Assembly: GCF_043195105.1 (NCBI RefSeq)
Contig: NZ_JBAFWO010000002.1
Reading direction: 5' to 3' (one strand)
DNA length: 64,000 nucleotides
DNA from: NCEH01 sp002257205
GTDB lineage: Bacteria > Pseudomonadota > Alphaproteobacteria > Rhizobiales > Xanthobacteraceae
Part shown: positions 35,799-44,000 of the stretch, in pieces
Numbering within the stretch: the first letter of the stretch is position 1
How the letters are laid out: each line of letters begins with the position of its first letter
The notes under the pieces: generated by a model
Seen by the model: the letters and a program-made list of their open reading frames with translations, nothing else
The model's database searches: none
What the model was told of the DNA's origin: nothing
Translations under genes and position numbers: made by a program

Positions 35799-37189
35799 GT
35801 CGGCTCCCCCGAAACCGCCCGTAGCAGGGGCGTGATCTTGACCATGCTTTCCTCATATTCGTCCGCCGGCACCGAATCCGCGACGATGCCGCCACCTGCC
35901 TGGGCGATCAGAGTCTCGCCGGAGCGCGCGAGCGTGCGGATGACGATCGAGGTGTCCATCGCCCCGTCGAACCCAATCCAGCCGATGGCGCCGCAATAGA
36001 TGCCGCGCGGCAGGGGCTCCAGCTCGTGAATGATCTCCATGGCGCGGATCTTCGGCGCGCCGGTGATGGAGCCGCCGGGAAAGCAGGCGCGCAGCACATC
36101 CACCGGGCGGATGCCCGGACGCAGCCGGCTTTCCACCACCGACACCAGATGATGGACCGACGCGAAGGTCTCCAGCCCGTTCAGGACCGGCACGCCGACG
36201 CTGCCGATGCACGACACCCGGCTCAGATCGTTGCGCATGAGATCGACGATCATCAGGTTTTCCGCCCGGTCCTTTGGGCTCGCCAGCAAGGCGGCGGCGT
36301 TGGCCGCGTCGCGGGCGGGGTCGGGATCGCGGGGGCGCGTGCCCTTGATGGGGCGCGTCTCCACCTTCCCTTCAGCGGTAATGCGCAGGAAGCGTTCCGG
36401 CGAGGCGCTGATGACCGCGTGCGTGCCATCCCCCGTGAGCAGAGCGGAGAAGGGCGCGGGGCTCAGCTCCAGCAGGCGCAGATAGAGCTCATAATCAGGG
36501 AGGCCGGCAGGACGCTGCGCCAGCATGGCCTGGGTGAGGTTGGCCTGAAAGATGTCGCCGGCGCGGATATATTCGATCACGCGGGCGATGCCGGCTTCGA
36601 CTTCCGCGCGCGGCTGCATGGGCGTCCAGGAGGTGCGGGCCGTCCAGTCCGCGGCGCGGCGCCGGGGAGGGGCGTAGGCGAGGCGGGCCAGCATATGGTC
36701 GGCCCGCGCTTGCGCCCGCGCCCGACGCGCCGGACCCTCAGGTTCGGGAAGGCCGCACGACAGCACATAGGCCGCCTCTTGCTGATGATCGAAGGCGAGC
36801 ACCGTGTCGTAGAGACCAAAGAGCATTTCGGGAAACGGCGCGGGGCTCCGCTTCGGCGCGGGAAGCCGCTCCAGATGGCGCCCCAGCTCGTAGGATATGA
36901 ATCCCACAGCCCCGGTGGCGAAGGGCACCGGGCTTTCGCCCTGCGGCAGGGCAAAGCGATCGAGCGCACGTTCAAGGGCGGTGAATGGATCAAGATCCAG
37001 CGCGGCCCCATCGATCCGCACGCCGCGTTCGTCAGCGGCGATGCGCAGGAATGGATCGGCGGCGATATAGGAATAGCGCCCGCGTTCGCCATCGCGCGCG
37101 CCGCTGTGGAGCAGGGCCGCGAAAGGCTCTCCCGCGAAGGTCTCGAACAGCGCCACCGGATCGGCATAGGGAAAGGGAACGACGCGCAC
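35795..37189 (-). CDS. pabB: Aminodeoxychorismate synthase component I
   Basis: Chorismate-using enzyme that adds ammonia at C4 to form aminodeoxychorismate. It has VRVVPFPYADPVALFETFAG at the N-terminus, the core motif TRPIKGTRPRDPDPARD, and FPGGSITGAPKIRAMEIIHE. PIKGT (Lys) is the PabB-type residue; anthranilate synthase normally has PIAGT. The start is unclear: GTG at 37189 gives 464 residues beginning where family similarity begins, while an ATG at 37294 would add 35 residues and overlap the divergent azlC start. I prefer 37189. Confidence 0.85.
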   Translation of the reverse strand: MRVVPFPYADPVALFETFAGEPFAALLHSGARDGERGRYSYIAADPFLRIAADERGVRIDGAALDLDPFTALERALDRFALPQGESPVPFATGAVGFISYELGRHLERLPAPKRSPAPFPEMLFGLYDTVLAFDHQQEAAYVLSCGLPEPEGPARRARAQARADHMLARLAYAPPRRRAADWTARTSWTPMQPRAEVEAGIARVIEYIRAGDIFQANLTQAMLAQRPAGLPDYELYLRLLELSPAPFSALLTGDGTHAVISASPERFLRITAEGKVETRPIKGTRPRDPDPARDAANAAALLASPKDRAENLMIVDLMRNDLSRVSCIGSVGVPVLNGLETFASVHHLVSVVESRLRPGIRPVDVLRACFPGGSITGAPKIRAMEIIHELEPLPRGIYCGAIGWIGFDGAMDTSIVIRTLARSGETLIAQAGGGIVADSVPADEYEESMVKITPLLRAVSGEPT

Positions 37190-37255
37190 GGGACTCGCTG
37201 GAAAGCTGGAGAAGACGCCATTCCTTCTAGGCCCTAACGGCTGGAGGCGAAAGAC

Positions 37256-38167
37256 ATGCGCCCGGGCCGCCCGGTGCCGGCGGGTATCTCGCATGGCGAT
37301 TTCGCGAGCCCTGCAAAGGATGCAGACGCCACCCCGGCATGTGATGCTAATTTGCCCGGAACGCACTCCAGAACGGACAAGAAGCCGCCCGTGCCGCCCC
37401 CCGTCTCCCCCCCGGCCGTACCGCCACCGCTCCCGCCCGATGTCGAATCCCTTGAGACGCTGTCGCCCCTCGCCTGGGTCGGGCGCGGCGCGCGGCATGC
37501 CATCTCCGTTCCCGGCGTGGTGCTGTTTGCCGGCTATGTCGGCCTGGGCGGCCTGCTGCATGGCGTCGGCTTCCCGTTCTTCGCCGGCATGCTCTCCACG
37601 CTCCTGATCTGGGCGCTTCCGGCGCAGGTGATCCTGGCAGGCGGCATCGGGGCGGGAACCGCATTGCCGGCCCTCGCCCTCGCCATCGGCCTGTCCTCAT
37701 TGCGGCTACTGCCCATGGCCGTGGCGATCGCGCCCTTCCTGCGCGGGCACAGGCGCAATTTCTGGGCGGAGCTGCTGTGCTCCCATTATGTCGCCATGAC
37801 CTTCTGGGTGGAGGGGCTGCGCCTGTTGCCCAAGATTCCGGGAGAAGGGCGCGTCGCGTTCGCGCTCGGGCTCGGCAATGCGCTGCTCGCCGTCAGCCTC
37901 GCCGGCACGGCGGTGGGTTTCTTCCTCGCGGGCGAATTGCCGCCGATCCTCGCGGCCGGGCTTCTGTTCCTGACGCCGGTGTCGTTCTCGCTGATGATGA
38001 TCCGCAATGCCGGCCATGATCTGATGGATTGGCTCGCGCTCGCCGCCGGCCTGCTGAGCGTGCCGTTCGTGGTCGGGCTGTCCGGCGGCGCGGACCTCAT
38101 GATCAGCGGCATCGGCGGGGGCACGGTGGCCTATCTCATCGGGCGCTTTCTGCGGAGGCGCGCATGA
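37256..38167 (+). CDS. azlC: AzlC-family branched-chain amino acid exporter, large subunit
   Basis: A 303-residue membrane protein that pairs with AzlD to export branched-chain amino acids and analogues. The core has AISVPGVVLFAGYVGLGGLL, ALPAQVILAGGIGAGTALPA, ALAIGLSSLRLLPMAVAIAP and a run of hydrophobic segments to the end. Residues 1-75 form a Pro-rich soluble extension (PPVPPPVSPPAVPPPLPPD split here) not typical of AzlC. The ATG at 37256 has a good GGAGG site, but a later start is possible. The stop overlaps azlD. Confidence 0.82.
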   Translation: MRPGRPVPAGISHGDFASPAKDADATPACDANLPGTHSRTDKKPPVPPPVSPPAVPPPLPPDVESLETLSPLAWVGRGARHAISVPGVVLFAGYVGLGGLLHGVGFPFFAGMLSTLLIWALPAQVILAGGIGAGTALPALALAIGLSSLRLLPMAVAIAPFLRGHRRNFWAELLCSHYVAMTFWVEGLRLLPKIPGEGRVAFALGLGNALLAVSLAGTAVGFFLAGELPPILAAGLLFLTPVSFSLMMIRNAGHDLMDWLALAAGLLSVPFVVGLSGGADLMISGIGGGTVAYLIGRFLRRRA

Positions 38168-38511
38168 GCACGCTTTCTGGCGAAGCGGCCGCGATCCTGG
38201 TGGTGATACTGGTCGGCTTCCTGCCCACCGAAGTGTGGCGGGCGCTGGCCATGGTGGCCGGCCGCAAGGTGCAGGAGGGCAGCGAATTATTCCGCTGGGT
38301 CAAGGCGGTGGCGACGGCTTTGCTGGCGGCGGTGGTCGGCCGGCTGATCTTCACCCCTGCTGGCGCGCTGGCCGAGATGCCGTTGTCCCTGCGGCTCGCC
38401 AGCGTCGCGGTCGGGGTCGCCGTCTTCTTCGCCTGCCGCCGCTCGATCCTGCTCGGGGCGCTCGCCGGCGAAGCGATGCTGCTGGGCGGCGCCTGGTGGT
38501 TTCTGGGCTGA
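38164..38511 (+). CDS. azlD: AzlD-family small subunit
   Basis: A 115-residue membrane protein with four helices (AAAILVVILVGFLPTEVW, AVATALLAAVVGRLIF, SLRLASVAVGVAVFFACR, LGALAGEAMLLGGAWWFL). It is the expected partner of AzlC. The start overlaps the azlC stop by 4 bases (ATGA), typical of an obligate pair. Confidence 0.8.
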   Translation: MSTLSGEAAAILVVILVGFLPTEVWRALAMVAGRKVQEGSELFRWVKAVATALLAAVVGRLIFTPAGALAEMPLSLRLASVAVGVAVFFACRRSILLGALAGEAMLLGGAWWFLG

Positions 38512-38540
38512 GACCTCTCGCCGCCCGGGCGCGGCTCGCC

Positions 38541-38569
38541 AAAAAGAAGGGGCGCCACTTGGGCGCCCC
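38541..38569 (-). terminator. Rho-independent terminator of glnA
   Basis: Read on the minus strand: an 8-base-pair stem GGGGCGCC / GGCGCCCC with a 5-base loop followed by TTCTTTTT. It lies about 58 bases after the glnA stop, between the convergent azlD and glnA genes. Confidence 0.75.
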
Positions 38570-38626
38570 AGCCGGGAGGGTCACATCTGAAAAGAGACCG
38601 GCGGCGGACCGTCGGCCGGATCGGCC

Positions 38627-40036
38627 TCAGACCGAATAATACATCTCGAATTCAACCGGGTGCGGCGTCATTTCGAAACGCATCACTTCGGTCATCTTGA
38701 GATCGATATAGGCTTCAATGAAGTCCGGAGCGAAGACGCCGCCCTTCTGGAGATAGGCATTGTCATCTTCCAGCGACTTCAGCGCTTCGCGCAGCGAACC
38801 GCAGACGGTCGGGATCTGCTTCAGCTCCGCCGGAGGCAGGTCGTACAGGTCCTTGTCCATGGCCGCGCCGGGATCGATGCGGTTCAGGATGCCGTCCATG
38901 CCGGCCATGAACAGGGCCGCGAAGGCGAGATAGGGGTTCGCGCCCGGATCGGGGAAGCGCACTTCCACGCGCTTGGCCTTGGGATTGTTGGTGTAGGGGA
39001 TGCGGCAGGAGGCCGAACGGTTGCGCGCGGAATAGGCGAGCAGAACCGGGGCTTCATAGCCGGGCACCAGCCGCTTGTAGGAATTGGTCAGCGGGTTGGT
39101 GAAGGCGTTCAGCGACTTGGCATGCTTGATGATGCCGCCGATATACCACAGGCATTCCTGGCTGAGGTCGGCATATTTGTCGCCAGCGAACAGGGGCTTG
39201 CCGTCCTTCCAGATGGACTGGTGCACGTGCATGCCCGAGCCGTTGTCGCCGAACACCGGCTTCGGCATGAAGGTCGCGGTCTTGCCATAGATGTTGGCGA
39301 CCTGGTGGATGCAATACTTATAGATCTGCAGATGGTCGGCCATGGTGACGAGCGGGCCGAACTTCAGGCCCAATTCGTGCTGGGCGGAGGCGACTTCGTG
39401 GTGGTGCTTTTCCACCTTGGCGCCCATCTTGGCCATGGCGCCGAGCATCTCGGAGCGCATGTCCTGCGCGCTGTCGAGCGGGGGCACCGGGAAATAGCCG
39501 CCCTTGGTCTTGATGCGGTGGCCGAGATTGCCGCCTTCATATTCGGTGTCGCCATTGGAGGGCAACTCGACGGAATCGAGCTTGAAACCCGTGTTGTACG
39601 GGTCGGCCTTGAAGCGCACGTCGTCGAAAATGAAGAATTCGGCCTCGGGGCCGAAATAGACCGCATCGCCGATACCGGTGGACTTCGCGTAGGCTTCGGC
39701 CTTCTTCGCGATGCCGCGCGGGTCGCGCGCATAGGGCTCGCCGGTGGTGGGCTCCAGCACGTCGCACACGATCGACATGGTGGTTTCGGAGAAGAAGGGG
39801 TCGATGCAGGCGGTTGCCGGATCGGGCAGGAGCTGCATGTCGGATTCGTTGATGGCCTTCCAACCGGCGATGGACGACCCGTCGAAGGCGGTGCCTTCGC
39901 TGAACAGGTCTTCGTCAACCATGGAGAGGTCGAAGGTCACATGCTGCCACTTCCCGCGCGGGTCGGTGAAGCGCAGATCGACGTATTTGACGTCGTTGTT
40001 CTTGATGGAGTCGAAGACATCCTTGACCGTAGACAT
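38627..40036 (-). CDS. glnA: Glutamine synthetase, type I
   Basis: Dodecameric GSI-beta enzyme of 469 residues making glutamine from glutamate and ammonia. It shows the active-site segments GTAFDGSSIAGWKAINESDM, PEAEFFIFDDV, NGSGMHVHQSIWKDG and the ATP loop KRLVPGYEAPV. The adenylylation tyrosine is present in KDLYDLPPAELKQI, so activity should be regulated by GlnE. It is the second gene of a glnB-glnA operon, 42 bases downstream of glnB. Confidence 0.97.
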   Translation of the reverse strand: MSTVKDVFDSIKNNDVKYVDLRFTDPRGKWQHVTFDLSMVDEDLFSEGTAFDGSSIAGWKAINESDMQLLPDPATACIDPFFSETTMSIVCDVLEPTTGEPYARDPRGIAKKAEAYAKSTGIGDAVYFGPEAEFFIFDDVRFKADPYNTGFKLDSVELPSNGDTEYEGGNLGHRIKTKGGYFPVPPLDSAQDMRSEMLGAMAKMGAKVEKHHHEVASAQHELGLKFGPLVTMADHLQIYKYCIHQVANIYGKTATFMPKPVFGDNGSGMHVHQSIWKDGKPLFAGDKYADLSQECLWYIGGIIKHAKSLNAFTNPLTNSYKRLVPGYEAPVLLAYSARNRSASCRIPYTNNPKAKRVEVRFPDPGANPYLAFAALFMAGMDGILNRIDPGAAMDKDLYDLPPAELKQIPTVCGSLREALKSLEDDNAYLQKGGVFAPDFIEAYIDLKMTEVMRFEMTPHPVEFEMYYSV

Positions 40037-40078
40037 GCTGGTAAGTGCCTTTCCTCTAGTACTATTCTTGGTACTTTA

Positions 40079-40417
40079 TCAAATGGCGTCGAGACCAGAT
40101 TCGCCCGTACGGATGCGGATCGCTTCCTCAATGTTGGAGACGAAGATCTTGCCGTCACCGATGCGGCCGGTCTGCGCGGCGCGACGAATCGCGTCCACGG
40201 CTTTTTCGACCATGTCGTCGGCGATAACCACCTCGATTTTCACTTTCGGGAGGAAATCGACCACATATTCGGCTCCACGATAGAGCTCGGTATGGCCCTT
40301 CTGGCGCCCGAAGCCCTTCGCCTCGGTGACGGTGATGCCCTGGAGACCGACATCTTGCAGCGCCTCCTTCACCTCGTCGAGCTTGAAGGGTTTAATGATG
40401 GCCTCGATCTTTTTCAT
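40079..40417 (-). CDS. glnB: Nitrogen regulatory protein P-II
   Basis: Trimeric signal protein of 112 residues that senses 2-oxoglutarate and ATP/ADP and controls GlnE and NtrB. It starts MKKIEAIIKPFKLDEVKEAL; the T-loop carries the uridylylation tyrosine in HTELYRGAEYVVDFLPKVK. The C-terminal signature is TGRIGDGKIFV. Position upstream of glnA favours GlnB over GlnK (GlnK normally sits beside amtB). A sigma-54 promoter lies 56 bases upstream of the start. Confidence 0.95.
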   Translation of the reverse strand: MKKIEAIIKPFKLDEVKEALQDVGLQGITVTEAKGFGRQKGHTELYRGAEYVVDFLPKVKIEVVIADDMVEKAVDAIRRAAQTGRIGDGKIFVSNIEEAIRIRTGESGLDAI

Positions 40418-40472
40418 GCGCTCCGTCTCCCTGGCCCGTCCCACCGGCAACTGGCCGAGCCGGTTTCCCCTT

Positions 40473-40489
40473 AAGCAGGATGCGTGCCA
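40473..40489 (-). promoter_or_regulatory. Sigma-54 promoter of glnB-glnA
   Basis: The minus strand reads TGGCACGCATCCTGCTT: the -24 GG and -12 GC dinucleotides are exactly 10 bases apart and flanking bases follow TGGCACG-N4-TTGC with one change. Its place before glnBA fits NtrC-activated expression under nitrogen limitation, as known in other alphaproteobacteria. Confidence 0.75.
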
Positions 40490-40631
40490 TGCGCGGCAAT
40501 ACATGACCTCTTCCCTGGCCATTGGCAACTGTGACTAAAAAATAGACGGAATGAGTAAATAATAGGCAATGTTTAATGCGCGTATCGACAGTTAATGGAT
40601 GGGAATTAGGCACGGGGCGATGGAGACCAAA

Positions 40632-42125
40632 ATGATCGAGCTTCTGGACCCCGCGGAGATGGGTCGGGCCGACCAACTGGCCATGGCTGCCGGAATCGCA
40701 GGCAGCGTGCTCATGGAGCGGGCCGGCACCGCCGTAGCCGATACGGTCGCCCGGCAGGCGCTTTCGACGCGGATCACGATCCTGTGCGGGCCGGGAAACA
40801 ATGGCGGCGACGGGTTCGTCGCGGCGCGCGTGCTGAAGCAGCGTGGCTTTCGCGTCCGCCTCGCCCTGCTGGGGGATCGCGCCGCGCTGAAGGGCGATGC
40901 GGCCGGCGCCGCCGCGCGCTGGAGCGGCCCGGTGGAGGACCCCGCCACCCTGGATCTCGGGGCGGGCGATCTGATCGTCGACGCCCTGTTCGGCGCCGGC
41001 CTCGCCCGCGATCTCGACGGTGCCGCGCGCGCCCTGGTGGAGCGCATGGCGGCGAGCGGTAAGCCCATCGTTGCGGTGGATCTGCCCTCGGGCCTGGATG
41101 GCGCCACCGGTGCGGTGCGGGGCGCGGCGGCGCCGGCGGTTGAGACGGTCACCTTCTTCCGCCGCAAGCCCGGTCATCTGCTGCTACCGGGCCGCGCGCT
41201 GTGCGGCCGGGTGCGGGTGGCGGATATCGGCATTCCCGACACCGTGCTCGAAACCATCAGGCCCCGCACCAGCGTGAATGCGCCGGCCGCCTGGGGCGCG
41301 CATTTTCCCGTTCCGGGTACGATGGGCCACAAATATGCGCGCGGGCATGCGGTTGTCGTCAGCGGCGGCGCCTGGACGGCGGGCGCGGCGCGGCTGTCGG
41401 GGCGCGGGGCGCTGCGGGCCGGGGCGGGGCTCGTCACCATCGCCTGTCCGAGCGAGGCGCTGGCGATCCATGCCGCCTCCTATGCCGCCGTCATGATGCG
41501 CCCATGCGACGTGCCGGCGGACCTGGTGGCGCTGCTGGAGGATCGACGCCTGTCCACAATCGTGCTCGGGCCGGGACTCGGCGTCGGGGCGCGGACGCGG
41601 GAGCTTGTGGAAGCGGCGGCCGGCTCTTCGCGCAGCCTGGTCGTGGACGCCGATGCCCTTACCAGCTTCGCCGGCGCCGCCGATGACCTCGCCCGCCTGC
41701 TCGGCCGGTGCGCCGGGGCGGTGGTCACACCACATGACGGCGAGTTCGCCCGCCTGTTCGGTGGACACGCCGATGTTCTGGATGCGCCGTCGAAGCTCGC
41801 GCGGGCGCGGGCGGCGGCGCGCGTGCTTGGGGTCGTGGCGGTGCTGAAGGGTGCAGATACGGTGGTCGCCAGTCCGGATGGGCGCGCCTCGATTGCCGAG
41901 AACGCCCCGCCGATGCTGGCGACGGCGGGTTCGGGCGATGTGCTCTCCGGCTTCATCGGCGGGCTGCTGGCGCAGGGCATGGCGCCGTTCGAGGCCGCGA
42001 GCGCCGGGGTCTGGCTGCACGGCGAAGCCGGGAACGAGGCCGGGGCGGGCCTCATCGCCGACGATCTGCCGGAGGCTCTGTCGGCGGTCTATAGCCGGCT
42101 CTTTACGGATCTGCCGCCTCGCTAG
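40632..42125 (+). CDS. nnr: Bifunctional NAD(P)HX epimerase/ADP-dependent dehydratase
   Basis: Repairs hydrated NADH and NADPH. The 497-residue protein fuses a YjeF_N epimerase (CGPGNNGGDGFVAARVLKQR) to a ribokinase-like dehydratase (GTMGHKYARGHAVVVSGG, VVTPHDGEFARLFGG, and the catalytic loop LATAGSGDVLSGFIGGLLAQ). Start: ATG at 40632 (MIELLDPAEMGRAD) matches the family; ATGs at 40620 and 40599 are alternatives. It is divergent from glnB. Confidence 0.9.
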   Translation: MIELLDPAEMGRADQLAMAAGIAGSVLMERAGTAVADTVARQALSTRITILCGPGNNGGDGFVAARVLKQRGFRVRLALLGDRAALKGDAAGAAARWSGPVEDPATLDLGAGDLIVDALFGAGLARDLDGAARALVERMAASGKPIVAVDLPSGLDGATGAVRGAAAPAVETVTFFRRKPGHLLLPGRALCGRVRVADIGIPDTVLETIRPRTSVNAPAAWGAHFPVPGTMGHKYARGHAVVVSGGAWTAGAARLSGRGALRAGAGLVTIACPSEALAIHAASYAAVMMRPCDVPADLVALLEDRRLSTIVLGPGLGVGARTRELVEAAAGSSRSLVVDADALTSFAGAADDLARLLGRCAGAVVTPHDGEFARLFGGHADVLDAPSKLARARAAARVLGVVAVLKGADTVVASPDGRASIAENAPPMLATAGSGDVLSGFIGGLLAQGMAPFEAASAGVWLHGEAGNEAGAGLIADDLPEALSAVYSRLFTDLPPR

Positions 42126-42147
42126 AGCCTTCTTACCGAGGACCCTG

Positions 42148-42169
42148 CGGCGTGGGGTTTCCCACGCCG
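42148..42169 (+). terminator. Hairpin after nnr, possible terminator
   Basis: A 9-base-pair perfect stem CGGCGTGGG / CCCACGCCG with a GTTT loop, 22 bases after the nnr stop. No T run follows, so termination is uncertain. Confidence 0.35.
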
Positions 42170-42191
42170 TGTGATGCCGCGGTGAGGCGAG

Positions 42192-42290
42192 CCCCCGTCA
42201 GACCACCCCTGTCAGACCACCCCTGTCAGACCACCCCCGTCAGGCCAGCCCGTCAGGCGAGCCCGTTCAAGCCAGCCCGGTCAGGCCACG
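42192..42290. repeat. Degenerate tandem repeat, about seven units of 13-14 bases
   Basis: Consecutive units of the form CCCCTGTCAGACCA: four close copies followed by three diverged ones (CCCGTCAGGCGAG, CCCGTTCAAGCCAG, CCCGGTCAGGCCA). It fills the space between nnr and the convergent multicopper-oxidase-like gene and overlaps the last codons and stop of the latter (42281). Origin is probably replication slippage. Confidence 0.75.
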
Positions 42291-43540
42291 TCGTAGGACT
42301 GGGCAGCGACGATGGCGCCGTCGCCGCCGCGCTGGCCGATGACCGCCCATTTGCCCGCCGTGCCGGCCACAAGAGCCGCGCGCACCGTGGTGCGGGGCGC
42401 GACCGGAATGGCATCGTGCCACCAGGGCTTCCAGCCGTCGTCCACGCCGTCGAGGAGGCGCGCCGGCGTGCCGTGCAGTAGCACCGCGACTGGCACCTCC
42501 AGCTTGTTCACCAGCGAGAGCACGACGCTTTGCCCGGGCTTCACCGTGCCGAGGCTCGGGAAAGACGAAAGCGAGGCCGCGCCGGAAAGCGGCACTTCGA
42601 ACCGCGCGGCGTTTTCCAGCGGGATCTTTTCCGGCAGGCCGTTGGAGGGCAGGGCCTCCGGCGCCGGAAGCGCCTGGCCCTGGGCGGAACTGCCGGCACC
42701 GACGGGCACCACAAGGGCGAGCTGGATCGGCAATTGGGTGGTTTCCACATCCAGGCGGATGGGATCGGCGGTGCCGACATCGAGGGTGAGGTCGATGCGC
42801 CCGCCGGGGGTGAGCTGGACGCGACCGTCCTTCAGGGCGAACGGCTGCACCGGCTGGCCGTCCACCGCCAGCACGAAGCAAGGGGCATCGCCCATCTTCA
42901 GGCGCAGGAATTGGGCGCTGGCATTGACCAGCCGCAGTCGCGCGCGCCCCCCGGCCGGGGCTTCGAGGGTGGGGGAGACGGCGCCGTTCACCGTAAGCAG
43001 CGGCACGGTCATCGTCGGATCGGGCGACCAGGCCTGGACCAGCAGCGTGAGGTCGGCGGAGAAGGGCGAGGGCTGCGCCTCCTCGACGATGAAGGCGCCG
43101 ACCAGCGAGCGCGACGCGCGCTCCGGCACGAAGGCGCGATAGAGGAACGTGCCAGCGTCGGGCGGGGTAAAGGCGATGCCACGCGTCTCGCCATTGGCAA
43201 TGGCGCTGCCGGTCAGGCCGGGCACGCCGTCCACCGCATTGGGAACGCGCACGCCCTGCCAGTGCAGGGAGAGAGGCGCGTCGATGGTGTTTTCCACATT
43301 CACCGCGAACGGCGCGCCGCGCTTCACGCGCAGCACCGGGCCGGGAATGGATTCGCCGAACAAAGCGATGGAGGACTGCCCGCCAAGCTCGATGCGCACG
43401 GCGTCGGCGGCCTTGAGCCGGTTCGCGGTGTCCGGCGGGGTCGCCGGCTGGGCGCCTGCGGCGCGTGCGAACGGGACGCTGAGCGCCAGGGCGGCGGCTC
43501 CGGTGAGAACCGCACGACGGGAAGGGGCCGGAACGCGCAA
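42281..43540 (-). CDS. Multicopper-oxidase-fold protein lacking most copper ligands (SufI/FtsP-like)
   Basis: A Tat-exported three-cupredoxin protein of 419 residues. The signal is PSRRAVLTGAAALALSVPFA with twin Arg. Domain 1 has LHWQGVRVPNAVDGVPGLTG where true oxidases have HWHG, and the C-terminal HCHxxxH box is absent (GTAGKWAVIGQRGGDG). It therefore probably binds little or no copper, as in FtsP/SufI, which stabilises the divisome. The start is taken as TTG at 43540 with AGGAG upstream; an ATG upstream at 43708 would run through a Lys/Pro-rich leader. Confidence 0.72.
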   Translation of the reverse strand: MRVPAPSRRAVLTGAAALALSVPFARAAGAQPATPPDTANRLKAADAVRIELGGQSSIALFGESIPGPVLRVKRGAPFAVNVENTIDAPLSLHWQGVRVPNAVDGVPGLTGSAIANGETRGIAFTPPDAGTFLYRAFVPERASRSLVGAFIVEEAQPSPFSADLTLLVQAWSPDPTMTVPLLTVNGAVSPTLEAPAGGRARLRLVNASAQFLRLKMGDAPCFVLAVDGQPVQPFALKDGRVQLTPGGRIDLTLDVGTADPIRLDVETTQLPIQLALVVPVGAGSSAQGQALPAPEALPSNGLPEKIPLENAARFEVPLSGAASLSSFPSLGTVKPGQSVVLSLVNKLEVPVAVLLHGTPARLLDGVDDGWKPWWHDAIPVAPRTTVRAALVAGTAGKWAVIGQRGGDGAIVAAQSYDVA

Positions 43541-43803
43541 GGCAGCTCTCCTGGAATTGAACGGTTGAGCGGAGCGGACCTTCTCCTGCCGCCGGGCAAA
43601 GGGCAAGCCGGATTTACCATCGCGGCCGACGGGCGGGAAAATTCCCGAGGATGGCCGCGCGACGGGCGGCCAAAGCTGCTTTTTCTTGCTGCACGGTGAC
43701 AGCAGCATGATATAAGCCCCAGCCCGGCCGGTGCCGATTCAATCGGTCGCGCACCAGGAGAAGCGCGTCTCGCGCGGCTCCCGAGTGCGTGAATTTCGGG
43801 CAC

Positions 43804-43888
43804 GCGGGCGTGGCGGAACTGGTAGACGCGCGGGATTTAGGTTCCCGTGACGAAAGTCGTGGGGGTTCGAGCCCCTCCGCCCGCACCA
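43804..43888 (+). tRNA. tRNA-Leu(TAG)
   Basis: An 85-base tRNA. The acceptor stem GCGGGCG pairs with CGCCCGC at 43878-43884, then A and an encoded CCA. The anticodon stem CGGGA/TCCCG encloses TTTAGGT with anticodon TAG. A long variable arm (class II, around CGTGACGAAAGTCGTGG) fits leucine, and the T arm reads GGGGGTTCGAGCCCCT. It reads CUA/CUG codons. Confidence 0.95.
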
Positions 43889-44000
43889 CGTCACCGGACC
43901 GCACCCTTTCAGGATGCGCCATGCGCCTTGCCGGACGCGGCGCACTTTGAGTTTTGATGGAATGACACCGCCGCGGCGGAAAATGAACGAAGGCAAGACG

